From Gordius sp. MW1 (lineage: Eukaryota > Nematomorpha > Gordioida > Gordea > Gordiidae): a stretch of 64,000 nucleotides of DNA. The translations under genes and the position numbers were made by a program. Of the stretch, positions 24,760-38,000 are shown piece by piece. Numbering within the stretch: position 1 is the first letter of the stretch; each line of letters begins with the position of its first letter. Under the pieces are notes generated by a model. It ran no database searches and was not told the DNA's origin. It saw only the letters and a program-made list of their open reading frames with translations. The stretch is taken from assembly GCA_964036665.1 (NCBI GenBank), contig OZ038528.1:9616501-9680500 (forward strand), given 5' to 3'.

Positions 24760-27700
24760 GCATACGGTTGAAAGAAAAATATGTGAAAAATTTTGAGGTA
24801 AAAATATTTATTTTTTTCTATTCTATGTGAAAGAGCATGAAAAAGTATATAAAAGTAAGCCAATTTGAGAATGCTATTATATTCGATTGACTTCCGAAAA
24901 GAGGTTTTAAGCTGCGAGAACTATCATTTTGACAAAAGGCAACGTTTTATTGTTGCGATTAGTTTGTTGTATCGCAACGTGATGCTTAATTTTTGAAAAT
25001 GGCTCTATGCGATCATGATTTCAAAGTAATAGTTTTTAGATTCTGATAAATTTTTACTTGGGATCATGGAAACCACGTCTGAAAACGACAACTTTCATCG
25101 GATGAATACGGTTCAAAGAAAAATATGTGAAAAATTTTGAGGTAAAAATATTTATTTTTTTCGATTCTATGTGAAGGAGCATGAAAAAATATATAAAAGT
25201 AAGCCAATTTGAGAATCCTATTATCCTCGATCGACTTCCGAAAAGAGGTTTAAAGCTGCGAGAACTATCATTTTGACAAAAGACAACGTTTTATTGTTGC
25301 GATTAGTTTGTTGTATCGCAACGTGAATGCTTAATTTTTGAAAATGGCTCTATGCGATCACGATTTCAAAGTAATAGTTTTCTGATTCTGATAAATTTTT
25401 ACTTTTTATCATCGAAACCACGTCTGAAAACGACAACTTTCATCGGATGCATACGGTTGAAAGAAAAATAGGTGAAAAATTTTGAGGTAAAAATATTTAT
25501 TTTTTTCGATTCTATGTGAAAGAGCATGAAAAAATATATAAAAGTAAGCCAATTTGAGAATCCTATTATCCTCGATTTACTTTCGAAAAGAGGTTTTAAG
25601 CTGCCAGAACTATTCATTTTGACAAAAGACAACGTTTTATTGTTGCGATTAGTTTGTTGTATCGCAACGTGAGTGCTTAATTTTTGAAAATGGCTCTATG
25701 CGATCATGATTTCAAAGTAATAGTTTTCAGATTTTGATAAATTTTTACTTGGGATCATAGAAAGACGTCTGAAAACGACAACTTTCATCGGATGCATACG
25801 TGAAAGAAAAATATGTGAAAAATTTTGAGGTAAAAATATTTATTTTTTTCGATTCTATGTGAAAGAGCATGAAAAAATATATAAAAGTAAGCCAATTTGA
25901 GAATCCTATTATCCTCGATTGACTTCTGAAAAGAGGTTTTAAGCTGCGAGAACTATCATTTTGACAAAAGACAACGTTTTATTGTTGCGATTAGTTTGTT
26001 GTATCGCAACGTGAGTGCTTAATTTTTCAAAAATGCACTATGCGATCATGATTTTAAAGTAATAGTTTTCTGATTCTGATAAATTTTTAATTTTTATCAT
26101 CGAAACCACGTCTGAAAACGACAACTTTCATCGGATGCATACGGTTCAAAGAAAAATATGTGAAAAATTTTGAGGTAAAAATATTTTTTTTTTCAATTCT
26201 ATGTGAAAAAGCATAAAAAAATATATAAAAGTAAGCCAATTTGAGAATCCTATTATCCTCGATTGACTTCCGAAAAGAGGTTTTAAGTTGCGAGAACTAT
26301 CATTTTGACAAAAGACAACGTTTTATTGTTGCGATTAGTTTGTTGTATCGCAACGTGAGTGCTTAATTTTTCAAAAATGCACTATGCGATCATGATTTTA
26401 AAGTAATAGTTTTCTGATTCTAATAAATTTTTAATTTTTATCATCGAAACCACGTCTGAAAACGACAACTTTCATCGGATGCATACGGTTGATATGTGAA
26501 AAATTTTGAGGTAAAAATATTTATTTTTTTCGATTCTATGTGAAAGAGCATGAAAAAATATATAAAAGTAAGCCAATTTGAGAATCCTATTATCCTCGAT
26601 TTACTTCCGAAAAGAGGTTTTAAGCTGCCAGAACTATTCATTTTGACAAAAGACAACGTTTTATTGTTGCGATTAGTTTGTTGTATCGCAACGTGAGTGC
26701 TTAATTTTTGAAAATGGCTCTATGCGATCATAATTTCAAAGTAATAGTTTTCAGATTCTGATAAATTTTTACTTGGGATCATAGAAAGACGTCTGAAAAC
26801 GACACTTTCATCGGATGCATACGGTTGAAAGAAAAATATGTGAAAAATTTTGAGGTAAAAATATTTATTTTTTTCGATTCTATGTGAAAGAGCATGAAAA
26901 AATATATAAAAGTAAGCCAATTTGAGAATCCTATTATCCTCGATTGACTTCCGAAAAGAGGTTTTAAGCTGCGAGAACTATCATTTTGACAAAAGACAAC
27001 GTTTTATTGGTGCGATTAGTTCGTTGTATCGCAACGTGAGTGCTTAATTTTTCAAAAATGCACTATGCGATCATGAATTAAAGTAATATTTTTCTGATTC
27101 TGATAAATTTTTAATTTTTATCATCGAAACCAAGTCTGAAAACGACAACTTTCATCGGATGCATACGGTTCAAAGAAAAATATGTGAAAAATTTTGAGGT
27201 AAAAATATTTTTTTTTTCAATTCTATGTGAAAAAGCATAAAAAAAATATATAAAAGTAAGCCAATTTGAGAATCCTATTATCCTCGATTGACTTCCGAAA
27301 AGAGGTTTTAAGTTGCGAGAACTATCATTTTGACAAAAGACAACGTTTTATTATTGCGATTAGTTTGTTGTATCGCAACGTGAGTGCTTAATTTTTCAAA
27401 AATGCACTATGCGATCATGATTTTAAAGTAATAGTTTTCTGATTCTAATAAATTTTTAATTTTTATCATTGAAACCACGTCTGAAAACGACAATGAAAGA
27501 AAAATATGTGAAAAATTTTGAGGTAAAAATATTTATTTTTTTAGATTCTATGTGAAAGAGCATAAAAAAATATATAAAAGTAAGCCAATTTGAGAATCCT
27601 ATTATCCTCGATTGACTTCCAAAAGAGGTTTAAAGCTGCGAGAACTATCATTTTGACAAAAGACAACGTTTTATTGTTGCGATTAGTTTGTTGTATCGCA

Positions 27701-28862
27701 ACGTGAGTGCTTAATTTTTGAAAATGGCTCTATGCGATCACGATTTCAAAGTAATAGTTTTCTGATTCTGATAAATTTTTACTTTTTATCATCGAAACCA
27801 CGTCTGAAAACGACAACTTTCATCGGATGCATACGGTTGAAAGAAAAATATGTGAAAAATTTTGAGGTAAAAATATTTATTTTTTTCGATTCTATGTGAA
27901 AGAGCATAAAAAAATATATAAAAGTAAGCCAATTTGAGAATCCTATTATCCTCGATTTACTTCCGAAAAGAGGTTTTAAGCTGAGAGAACTATTTATTTT
28001 GACAAAAGACAACGTTTTATTGTTGCGATTAGTTTGTTGTATCGCAACGTGAGTGCTTAATTTTTGAAAATGGCTCTATGCGATCACGATTTTAAAGTAA
28101 TAGTTTTCTGATTCTGATAAATTTTTACTTTTTATTATCGAAACCACGTCTGAAAACGACAACTTTCATCGGATGCATAAGGTTGAAAGAAAAATAGGTG
28201 AAAAATTTTGAGGTAAAAATATTTATTTTTTTAGATTCTATGTGAAAGAGCATGAAAAAATATATAAAAGTAAGCCAATTTGAGAATCCTATTATCCTCG
28301 ATTTACTTCCGAAAAGAGGTTTTAAGCTGCCAGAACTATTCATTTTGACAAAAGACAACGTTTTATTGTTGCGATTAGTTTGTTGTATCGCATCCTGAGT
28401 GCTTAATTTTTGAAAATGGCTCTATGCGATTATGATTCAAAGTAATAGTTTTCAGATTCTGATAAATTTTTACTTGGGATCATAGAAAGACGTCTGAAAA
28501 CGAAAACTTTCATCGGATGCATACGGTTGAAAGAAAAATATGTGAAAAATTTTGAGGTAAAAATATTTATTTTTTTCGATTCTATGTGAAAGAGCATGAA
28601 AAAATATATAAAAGTAAGCCAATTTGAGAATCCTATTATTCTCGATTTGCTTCCGAAAAGAGGTTTAAGCTGAGAGAACTATTCATTTTGACAAAAGGCA
28701 ACGTTTTATTGTTGCGATTAGTTTGTTGTATCGCAACGTGATGCTTAATTTTTAAAAATGGCTCTATGCGATCATGATTTCAAAGTAATAGTTTTCAGAT
28801 TCTGATAAATTTTTACTTGGGATCATAGAAACCACGTCTGAAAACGACAACTTTCATCGGAT
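24760..28862 (+). repeat. Domain 3: 12-monomer stretch from type P to the next P
   Basis: Monomer starts are 24760 P, 25104 Q, 25449 R', 25794 S, 26137 T, 26481 U/V, 26817 W, 27161 T, about 27493 (deletion junction), 27829, 28175 and 28519. P has CTATTCTATG, AAAAAGTATAT, GGCAACG and TTTTTAGATTC. Q starts GAATACGG and has GATCGACTTCC. S starts GCATACGTGAAAG. T has GGTTCAAAG, a nine-T run before CAATTC, and GAAAAAGCATAAA. U has the 8-nt deletion GGTTGATATG. The monomers at 27493-28519 are degenerate relatives of the domain 2 6-mer (AATAGGTG, TTAGATTC, GAGAGAAC), which links the two domains. Confidence 0.85.
27480..27500 (+). repeat. Unique 21-nt deletion spanning a monomer junction
   Basis: GAAAACGACAA is joined directly to TGAAAGAAAA at about 27492/27493. 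This removes the 21 nt that normally hold the CATCGGATGCAT junction. I see this deletion nowhere else in the window, so it has not been spread by HOR amplification. Confidence 0.9.
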
Positions 28863-31800
28863 GCATACGGTTGAAAGAAAAATATGTGAAAAATTTTGAG
28901 GTAAAAATATTTATTTTTTTCTATTCTATGTGAAAGAGCATGAAAAAGTATATAAAAGTAAGCCAATTTGAGAATCCTATTATATTCGATTGACTTCCGA
29001 AAAGAGGTTTTAAGCTGCGAGAACTATCATTTTGACAAAAGGCAACGTTTTATTGTTGCGATTAGTTTGTTGTATCGCAACGTGATGCTTAATTTTTGAA
29101 AATGGCTCTATGCGATCATGATTTCAAAGTAATAGTTTTTAGATTCTGATAAATTTTTACTTGGGATCATGGAAACCACGTCTGAAAACGACAACTTTCA
29201 TCGGATGAATACGGTTCAAAGAAAAATATGTGAAAAATTTTGAGGTAAAAATATTTATTTTTTTCGATTCTATGTGAAAGAGCATGAAAAAATATATAAA
29301 AGTAAGCCAATTTGAGAATCCTATTATCCTCGATCGACTTCCGAAAAGAGGTTTAAAGCTGCGAGAACTATCATTTTGACAAAAGACAACGTTTTATTGT
29401 TGCGATTAGTTTGTTGTATCCCAACGTGAATGATTAATTTTTGAAAATGGCTCTATGCGATCACGATTTCAAAGTAATAGTTTTCTGATTCTGATAAATT
29501 TTTACTTTTTATCATCGAACCCACGTCTGAAAACGACAACTTTCATCGGATGCATACGCTTGAAAGAAAAATGGGTGAAAAATTTTGAGGTAAAAATATT
29601 TATTTTTTTCGATTCTATGTGAAAGAGCATGAAAAAATATATAAAAGTAAGCCAATTTGAGAATCCTATTATCCTCGATTTACTTCCGAAAAGAGGTTTT
29701 AAGCTGCCAGAACTATTCATTTTGACAAAAGACAACGTTTTATTGTTGCGATTAGTTTGTTGTATCGCAACGTGAGTGCTTAATTTTTGAAAATGGCTTA
29801 TGCGATCATGATTTCAAAGTAATAGTTTTTAGATTTTGATAAATTTTTACTTGGGATCATAGAAAGACGTCTGAAAACGACAACTTTCATCGGATGCATA
29901 CGTGAAAGAAAAATATGTGAAAAATTTTGAGGTAAAAATATTTATTTTTTTCGATTCTATGTGAAAGAGCATGAAAAAATATATAAAAGTAAGCCAATTT
30001 AAGAATCCTATTATCCTCGATTGACTTCCGAAAAGAGGTTTTAAGCTGCGAGAACTATCATTTTGACAAAAGACAACGTTTTATTGTTGCGATTAGTTTG
30101 TTGTATCGCAACGTGAGTGCTTAATTTTTCAAAAATGCACTATGCGATCATGATTTTAAAGTAATAGTTTTCTGATTCTGATAAATTTTTAATTTTTATC
30201 ATCGAAACCACGTCTGAAAACGACAACTTTCATCGGATGCATACGGTTCAAAGAAAAATATGTGAAAAATTTTGAGGTAAAAATATTTTTTTTTTCAATT
30301 CTATGTGAAAAAGCATAAAAAAATATATAAAAGTAAGCCAATTTGAGAATCCTATTATCCTCGATTGACTTCCGAAAAGAGGTTTTAAGTTGCGAGAACT
30401 ATCATTTTGACAAAAGACAACGTTTTATTGTTGCGATTAGTTTGTTGTATCGCAACGTGAGTGCTTAATTTTTCAAAAATGCACTATGCGATCATGATTT
30501 TAAAGTAATAGTTTTCTGATTCTAATAAATTTTTAATTTTTATCATCGAAACCACGTCTGAAAACGACAACTTTCATCGGATGCATACGGTTGATATGTG
30601 AAAAATTTTGAGGTAAAAATATTTATTTTTTTCGATTCTATGTGAAAGAGCATGAAAAAATATATAAAAGTAAGCCAATTTGAGAATCCTATTATCCTCG
30701 ATTGACTTCCGAAAAGAGGTTTTAAGTTGCGAGAACTATCATTTTGACAAAAGACAACGTTTTATTGTTGCGATTAGTTTGTTGTATCGCAACGTGAGTG
30801 CTTAATTTTTCAAAAATGCACTATGCGATCATGATTTTAAAGTAATAGTTTTCTGATTCTAATAAATTTTTAATTTTTATCATCGAAACCACGTCTGAAA
30901 ACGACAACTTTCATCGGATGCATACGGTTGATATGTGAAAAATTTTGAGGTAAAAATATTTATTTTTTTCGATTCTATGTGAAAGAGCATGAAAAAATAT
31001 ATAAAAGTAAGCCAATTTGAGAATCCTATTATCCTCGATTGACTTCCGAAAAGAGGTTTTAAGCTGCGAGAACTATCATTTTGACAAAAGACAACGTTTT
31101 ATTGTTGCGATTAGTTTGTTGTATCGCAACGTGAGTGCTTAATTTTTCAAAAATGCACTATGCGATCATGATTTTAAAGTAATAGTTTTCTGATTCTGAT
31201 AAATTTTTAATTTTTATCATCGAAACCACGTCTGAAAACGACAACTTTCATCGGATGCATACGGTTCAAAGAAAAATATGTAAAAATTTTGAGGTAAAAA
31301 TATTTTTTTTTTCAATTCTATGTGAAAAAGCATAAAAAAATATATAAAAGTAAGCCAATTTGAGAATCCTATTATCCTCGATTTACTTCCGAAAAGAGGT
31401 TTTAAGCTGCCAGAACTATTCATTTTGACAAAAGACAACGTTTTATTGTTGCGATTAGTTTGTTGTATCGCAACGTGAGTGCTTAATTTTTGAAAATGGC
31501 TCTATGCGATCATAATTTCAAAGTAATAGTTTTCAGATTCTGATAAATTTTTACTTGGGATCATAGAAAGACGTCTGAAAACGACACTTTCATCGGATGC
31601 ATACGGTTGAAAGAAAAATATGTGAAAAATTTTGAGGTAAAAATATTTATTTTTTTCGATTCTATGTGAAAGAGCATGAAAAAATATATAAAAGTAAGCC
31701 AATTTGAGAATCCTATTATCCTCGATTGACTTCCGAAAAGAGGTTTTAAGCTGCGAGAACTATCATTTTGACAAAAGACAACGTTTTATTGTTGCGATTA

Positions 31801-32287
31801 GTTTGTTGTATCGCAACGTGAGTGCTTAATTTTTCAAAAATGCACTATGCGATCATGATTTTAAAGTAATAGTTTTCTGATTCTGATAAATTTTTAATTT
31901 TTATCATCGAAACCACGTCTGAAAACGACAACTTTCATCGGATGCATACGGTTCCAAGAAAAATATGTGAAAAATTTTGAGGTAAAAATATTTTTTTTTT
32001 CAATTCTATGTGAAAAAGCATAAAAAAATATATAAAAGTAAGCCAATTTGAGAATCCTATTATCCTCGATTGACTTCCGAAAAGAGGTTTTAAGTTGCGA
32101 GAACTATCATTTTGACAAAAGACAACGTTTTATTGTTGCGATTAGTTTGTTGTATCGCAACGTGAGTGCTTAATTTATCAAAAATGCACTATGCGATCAT
32201 GATTTTAAAGTAATAGTTTTCTGATTCTAATAAATTTTTAATTTTTATCATCGAAACCACGTCTGAAAACGACAACTTTCATCGGAT
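28863..32287 (+). repeat. Domain 3: 10-monomer stretch P-Q-R-S-T-U-U-T/V-W-T
   Basis: Monomer starts are 28863 P, 29207 Q, 29552 R, 29896 S, 30239 T, 30583 U, 30920 U, 31257 T/V, 31599 W and 31944 T. Q here has the TATCCCAACG arm change, GAATGATTAA and a CGAACCC tail. R has GCATACGCTTG, AATGGGTG and GGCTTATG. V-type tails have GATCATAATTTC, AGAAAGACG and CGACACTTTC. The run 30239-32287 recurs at 37101-39150 at an offset of 6,862-6,863 bp, including the odd TTAATTTATC near 32170 and 39035. Confidence 0.87.
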
Positions 32288-35034
32288 GCATACGGTTGAT
32301 ATGTGAAAAATTTTGAGGTAAAAATATTTATTTTTTTCGATTCTATGTGAAAGAGCATGAAAAAATATATAAAAGTAAGCCAATTTGAGAATCCTATTAT
32401 CCTCGATTGACTTCCGAAAAGAGGTTTTAAGCTGCGAGAACTATCATTTTGACAAAAGGCAACGTTTTATTGTTGCGATTAGTTTGTTGTATCGCAACGT
32501 GATGCTTAATTTTTGAAAATGGCTCTATGCGATCATGATTTCAAAGTAATAGTTTTTAGATTCTGATAAATTTTTACTTGGGATCATGGAAACCACGTCT
32601 GAAAACGACAACTTTCATCGGATGAATACGGTTCAAAGAAAAATATGTGAAAAATTTTGAGGTAAAAATATTTATTTTTTTCGATTCTATGTGAAAGAGC
32701 ATGAAAAAATATATAAAAGTAAGCCAATTTGAGAATCCTATTATCCTCGATCGACTTCCGAAAAGAGGTTTAAAGCTGCGAGAACTATCATTTTGACAAA
32801 AGACAACGTTTTATTGTTGCGATTAGTTTGTTGTATCCCAACGTGAATGATTAATTTTTGAAAATGGCTCTATGCGATCACGATTTCAAAGTAATAGTTT
32901 TCTGATTCTGATAAATTTTTACTTTTTATCATCGAACCCACGTCTGAAAACGACAACTTTCATCGGATGCATACGCTTGAAAGAAAAATGGGTGAAAAAT
33001 TTTGAGGTAAAAATATTTATTTTTTTCGATTCTATGTGAAAGAGCATGAAAAAATATATAAAAGTAAGCCAATTTGAGAATCCTATTATCCTCGATTTAC
33101 TTCCGAAAAGAGGTTTTAAGCTGCCAGAACTATTCATTTTGACAAAAGACAACGTTTTATTGTTGCGATTAGTTTGTTGTATCGCAACGTGATGCTTAAT
33201 TTTTGAAAATGGCTCTATGCGATCATGATTTCAAAGTAATAGTTTTTAGATTCTGATAAATTTTTACTTAAGATCATGGAAACCACGTCTGAAAACGACA
33301 ACTTTCATCGGATGAATACGGTTCAAAGAAAAATATGTGAAAAATTTTGAGGTAAAAATATTTATTTTTTTCGATTCTATGTGAAAGAGCATGAAAAAAT
33401 ATATAAAAGTAAGCCAATTTGAGAATCCTATTATCCTCGATCGACTTCCGAAAAGAGGTTTAAAGCTGCGAGAACTATCATTTTGACAAAAGACAACGTT
33501 TTATTGTTGCGATTAGTTTGTTGTATCCCAACGTGAATGATTAATTTTTGAAAATGGCTCTATGCGATCACGATTTCAAAGTAATAGTTTTCTGATTCTG
33601 ATAAATTTTTACTTTTTATCATCGAACCCACGTCTGAAAACGACAACTTTCATCGGATGCATACGCTTGAAAGAAAAATGGGTGAAAAATTTTGAGGTAA
33701 AAATATTTATTTTTTTCTATTCTATGTGAAAGAGCATGAAAAAGTATATAAAAGTAAGCCAATTTGAGAATCCTATTATATTCGATTGACTTCCGAAAAG
33801 AGGTTTTAAGCTGCGAGAACTATCATTTTGACAAAAGGCAACGTTTTATTGTTGCGATTAGTTTGTTGTATCGCAACGTGATGCTTAATTTTTGAAAATG
33901 GCTCTATGCGATCATGATTTCAAAGTAATAGTTTTTAGATTCTGATAAATTTTTACTTGGGATCATGGAAACCACGTCTGAAAACGACAACTTTCATCGG
34001 ATGAATACGGTTCAAAGAAAAATATGTGAAAAATTTTGAGGTAAAAATATTTATTTTTTTCGATTCTATGTGAAAGAGCATGAAAAAATATATAAAAGTA
34101 AGCCAATTTGAGAATCCTATTATCCTCGATCGACTTCCGAAAAGAGGTTTAAAGCTGCGAGAACTATCATTTTGACAAAAGACAACGTTTTATTGTTGCG
34201 ATTAGTTTGTTGTATCCCAACGTGAATGATTAATTTTTGAAAATGGCTCTATGCGATCACGATTTCAAAGTAATAGTTTTCTGATTCTGATAAATTTTTA
34301 CTTTTTATCATCGAACCCACGTCTGAAAACGACAACTTTCATCGGATGCATACGCTTGAAAGAAAAATGGGTGAAAAATTTTGAGGTAAAAATATTTATT
34401 TTTTTCGATTCTATGTGAAAGAGCATGAAAAAATATATAAAAGTAAGCCAATTTGAGAATCCTATTATCCTCGATTTACTTCCGAAAAGAGGTTTTAAGC
34501 TGCCAGAACTATTCATTTTGACAAAAGACAACGTTTTATTGTTGCGATTAGTTTGTTGTATCGCAACGTGAGTGCTTAATTTTTGAAAATGGCTTATGCG
34601 ATCATGATTTCAAAGTAATAGTTTTCAGATTTTGATAAATTTTTACTTGGGATCATAGAAAGACGTCTGAAAACGACAACTTTCATCGGATGCATACGTG
34701 AAAGAAAAATATGTGAAAAATTTTGAGGTAAAAATATTTATTTTTTTCGATTCTATGTGAAAGAGCATGAAAAAATATATAAAAGTAAGCCAATTTGAGA
34801 ATCCTATTATCCTCGATTGACTTCCGAAAAGAGGTTTTAAGCTGCGAGAACTATCATTTTGACAAAAGACAACGTTTTATTGTTGCGATTAGTTTGTTGT
34901 ATCGCAACGTGAGTGCTTAATTTTTCAAAAATGCACTATGCGATCATGATTTTAAAGTAATAGGTTTCTGATTCTGATAAATTTTTAATTTTTATCATCG
35001 AAACCACGTCTGAAAACGACAACTTTCATCGGAT
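32288..35034 (+). repeat. Domain 3: 8-monomer stretch with a Q-R/P dimer repeat
   Basis: Monomer starts are 32288 U/P, 32624 Q, 32969 R/P, 33314 Q, 33659 R/P, 34003 Q, 34348 R and 34692 S. Q alternates with R-headed monomers, making a local dimer repeat of about 690 bp. The two R/P chimeras switch at different places: the one at 32969 keeps R markers through GCCAGAAC and becomes P by GTGATGCTT, while the one at 33659 has already switched by CTATTCTATG. They are therefore independent exchanges. An ACTTAAGATC tail near 33268 is a private variant. Confidence 0.85.
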
Positions 35035-38000
35035 GCATACGGTTCAAAGAAAAATATGTGAAAAATTTTGAGGTAAAAATATTTTTTTTTTCAATTCTAT
35101 GTGAAAAAGCATAAAAAAATATAAAAAAGTAAGCCAATTTGAGAATCCTATTATCCTCGATTGACTTCCGAAAAGAGGTTTTAAGCTGCGAGAACTATCA
35201 TTTTGACAAAAGGCAACGTTTTATTGTTGCGATTAGTTTGTTGTATCGCAACGTGATGCTTAATTTTTGAAAATGGCTCTATGCGATCATGATTTCAAAG
35301 TAATAGTTTTTAGATTCTGATAAATTTTTACTTGGGATCATGGAAACCACGTCTGAAAACGACAACTTTCATCGGATGAATACGGTTCAAAGAAAAATAT
35401 GTGAAAAATTTTGAGGTAAAAATATTTATTTTTTTCGATTCTATGTGAAAGAGCATGAAAAAATATATAAAAGTAAGCCAATTTGAGAATCCTATTATCC
35501 TCGATCGACTTCCGAAAAGAGGTTTAAAGCTGCGAGAACTATCATTTTGACAAAAGACAACGTTTTATTGTTGCGATTAGTTTGTTGTATCCCAACGTGA
35601 ATGATTAATTTTTGAAAATGGCTCTATGCGATCACGATTTCAAAGTAATAGTTTTCTGATTCTGATAAATTTTTACTTTTTATCATCGAACCCACGTCTG
35701 AAAACGACAACTTTCATCGGAAGCATACGCTTGAAAGAAAAATGGGTGAAAAATTTTGAGGTAAAAATATTTATTTTTTTCTATTCTATGTGAAAGAGCA
35801 TGAAAAAGTATATAAAAGTAAGCCAATTTGAGAATCCTATTATATTCGATTGACTTCCGAAAAGAGGTTTTAAGCTGCGAGAACTATCATTTTGACAAAA
35901 GGCAACGTTTTATTGTTGCGATTAGTTTGTTGTATCGCAACGTGATGCTTAATTTTTGAAAATGGCTCTATGCGATCATGATTTCAAAGTAATAGTTTTT
36001 AGATTCTGATAAATTTTTACTTGGGATCATGGAAACCACGTCTGAAAACGACAACTTTCATCGGATGAATACGGTTCAAAGAAAAATATGTGAAAAATTT
36101 TGAGGTAAAAATATTTATTTTTTTCGATTCTATGTGAAAGAGCATGAAAAAATATATAAAAGTAAGCCAATTTGAGAATCCTATTATCCTCGATCGACTT
36201 CCGAAAAGAGGTTTAAAGCTGCGAGAACTATCATTTTGACAAAAGACAACGTTTTATTGTTGCGATTAGTTTGTTGTATCCCAACGTGAATGATTAATTT
36301 TTGAAAATGGCTCTATGCGATCACGATTTCAAAGTAATAGTTTTCTGATTCTGATAAATTTTTACTTTTTATCATCGAACCCACGTCTGAAAACGACAAC
36401 TTTCATCGGATGCATACGCTTGAAAGAAAAATGGGTGAAAAATTTTGAGGTAAAAATATTTATTTTTTTCGATTCTATGTGAAAGAGCATGAAAAAATAT
36501 ATAAAAGTAAGCCAATTTGAGAATCCTATTATCCTCGATTTACTTCCGAAAAGAGGTTTTAAGCTGCCAGAACTATTCATTTTGACAAAAGACAACGTTT
36601 TATTGTTGCGATTAGTTTGTTGTATCGCAACGTGAGTGCTTAATTTTTGAAAATGGCTTATGCGATCATGATTTCAAAGTAATAGTTTTCTGATTCTGAT
36701 AAATTTTTAATTTTTATCATCGAAACCACGTCTGAAAACGACAACTTTCATCGGATGCATACGGTTCAAAGAAAAATATGTGAAAAATTTTGAGGTAAAA
36801 ATATTTTTTTTTTCAATTCTATGTGAAAAAGCATAAAAAAATATAAAAAAGTAAGCCAATTTGAGAATCCTATTATCCTCGATTGACTTCCGAAAAGAGG
36901 TTTTAAGCTGCGAGAACTATCATTTTGACAAAAGGCAACGTTTTATTGTTGCGATTAGTTTGTTGTATCGCAACGTGAGTGCTTAATTTTTCAAAAATGC
37001 ACTATGCGATCATGATTTTAAAGTAATAGTTTTCTGATTCTGATAAATTTTTAATTTTTATCATCGAAACCACGTCTGAAAACGACAACTTTCATCGGAT
37101 GCATACGGTTCAAAGAAAAATATGTGAAAAATTTTGAGGTAAAAATATTTTTTTTTTCAATTCTATGTGAAAAAGCATAAAAAAATATATAAAAGTAAGC
37201 CAATTTAAGAATCCTATTATCCTCGATTGACTTCCGAAAAGAGGTTTTAAGTTGCGAGAACTATCATTTTGACAAAAGACAACGTTTTATTGTTGCGATT
37301 AGTTTGTTGTATCGCAACGTGAGTGCTTAATTTTTCAAAAATGCACTATGCGATCATGATTTTAAAGTAATAGTTTTCTGATTCTAATAAATTTTTAATT
37401 TTTATCATCGAAACCACGTCTGAAAACGACAACTTTCATCGGATGCATACGGTTGATATGTGAAAAATTTTGAGGTAAAAATATTTATTTTTTTCGATTC
37501 TATGTGAAAGAGCATGAAAAAATACATAAAAGTAAGCCAATTTGAGAATCCTATTATCCTCGATTGACTTCCGAAAAGAGGTTTTAAGTTGCGAGAACTA
37601 TCATTTTGACAAAAGACAACGTTTTATTGTTGCGATTAGTTTGTTGTATCGCAACGTGAGTGCTTAATTTTTCAAAAATGCACTATGCGATCATGATTTT
37701 AAAGTAATAGTTTTCTGATTCTAATAAATTTTTAATTTTTATCATCGAAACCACGTCTGAAAACGACAACTTTCATCGGATGCATACGGTTGATATGTGA
37801 AAAATTTTGAGGTAAAAATATTTATTTTTTTCGATTCTATGTGAAAGAGCATGAAAAAATATATAAAAGTAAGCCAATTTGAGAATCCTATTATCCTCGA
37901 TTGACTTCCGAAAAGAGGTTTTAAGCTGCGAGAACTATCATTTTGACAAAAGACAACGTTTTATTGTTGCGATTAGTTTGTTGTATCGCAACGTGAGTGC

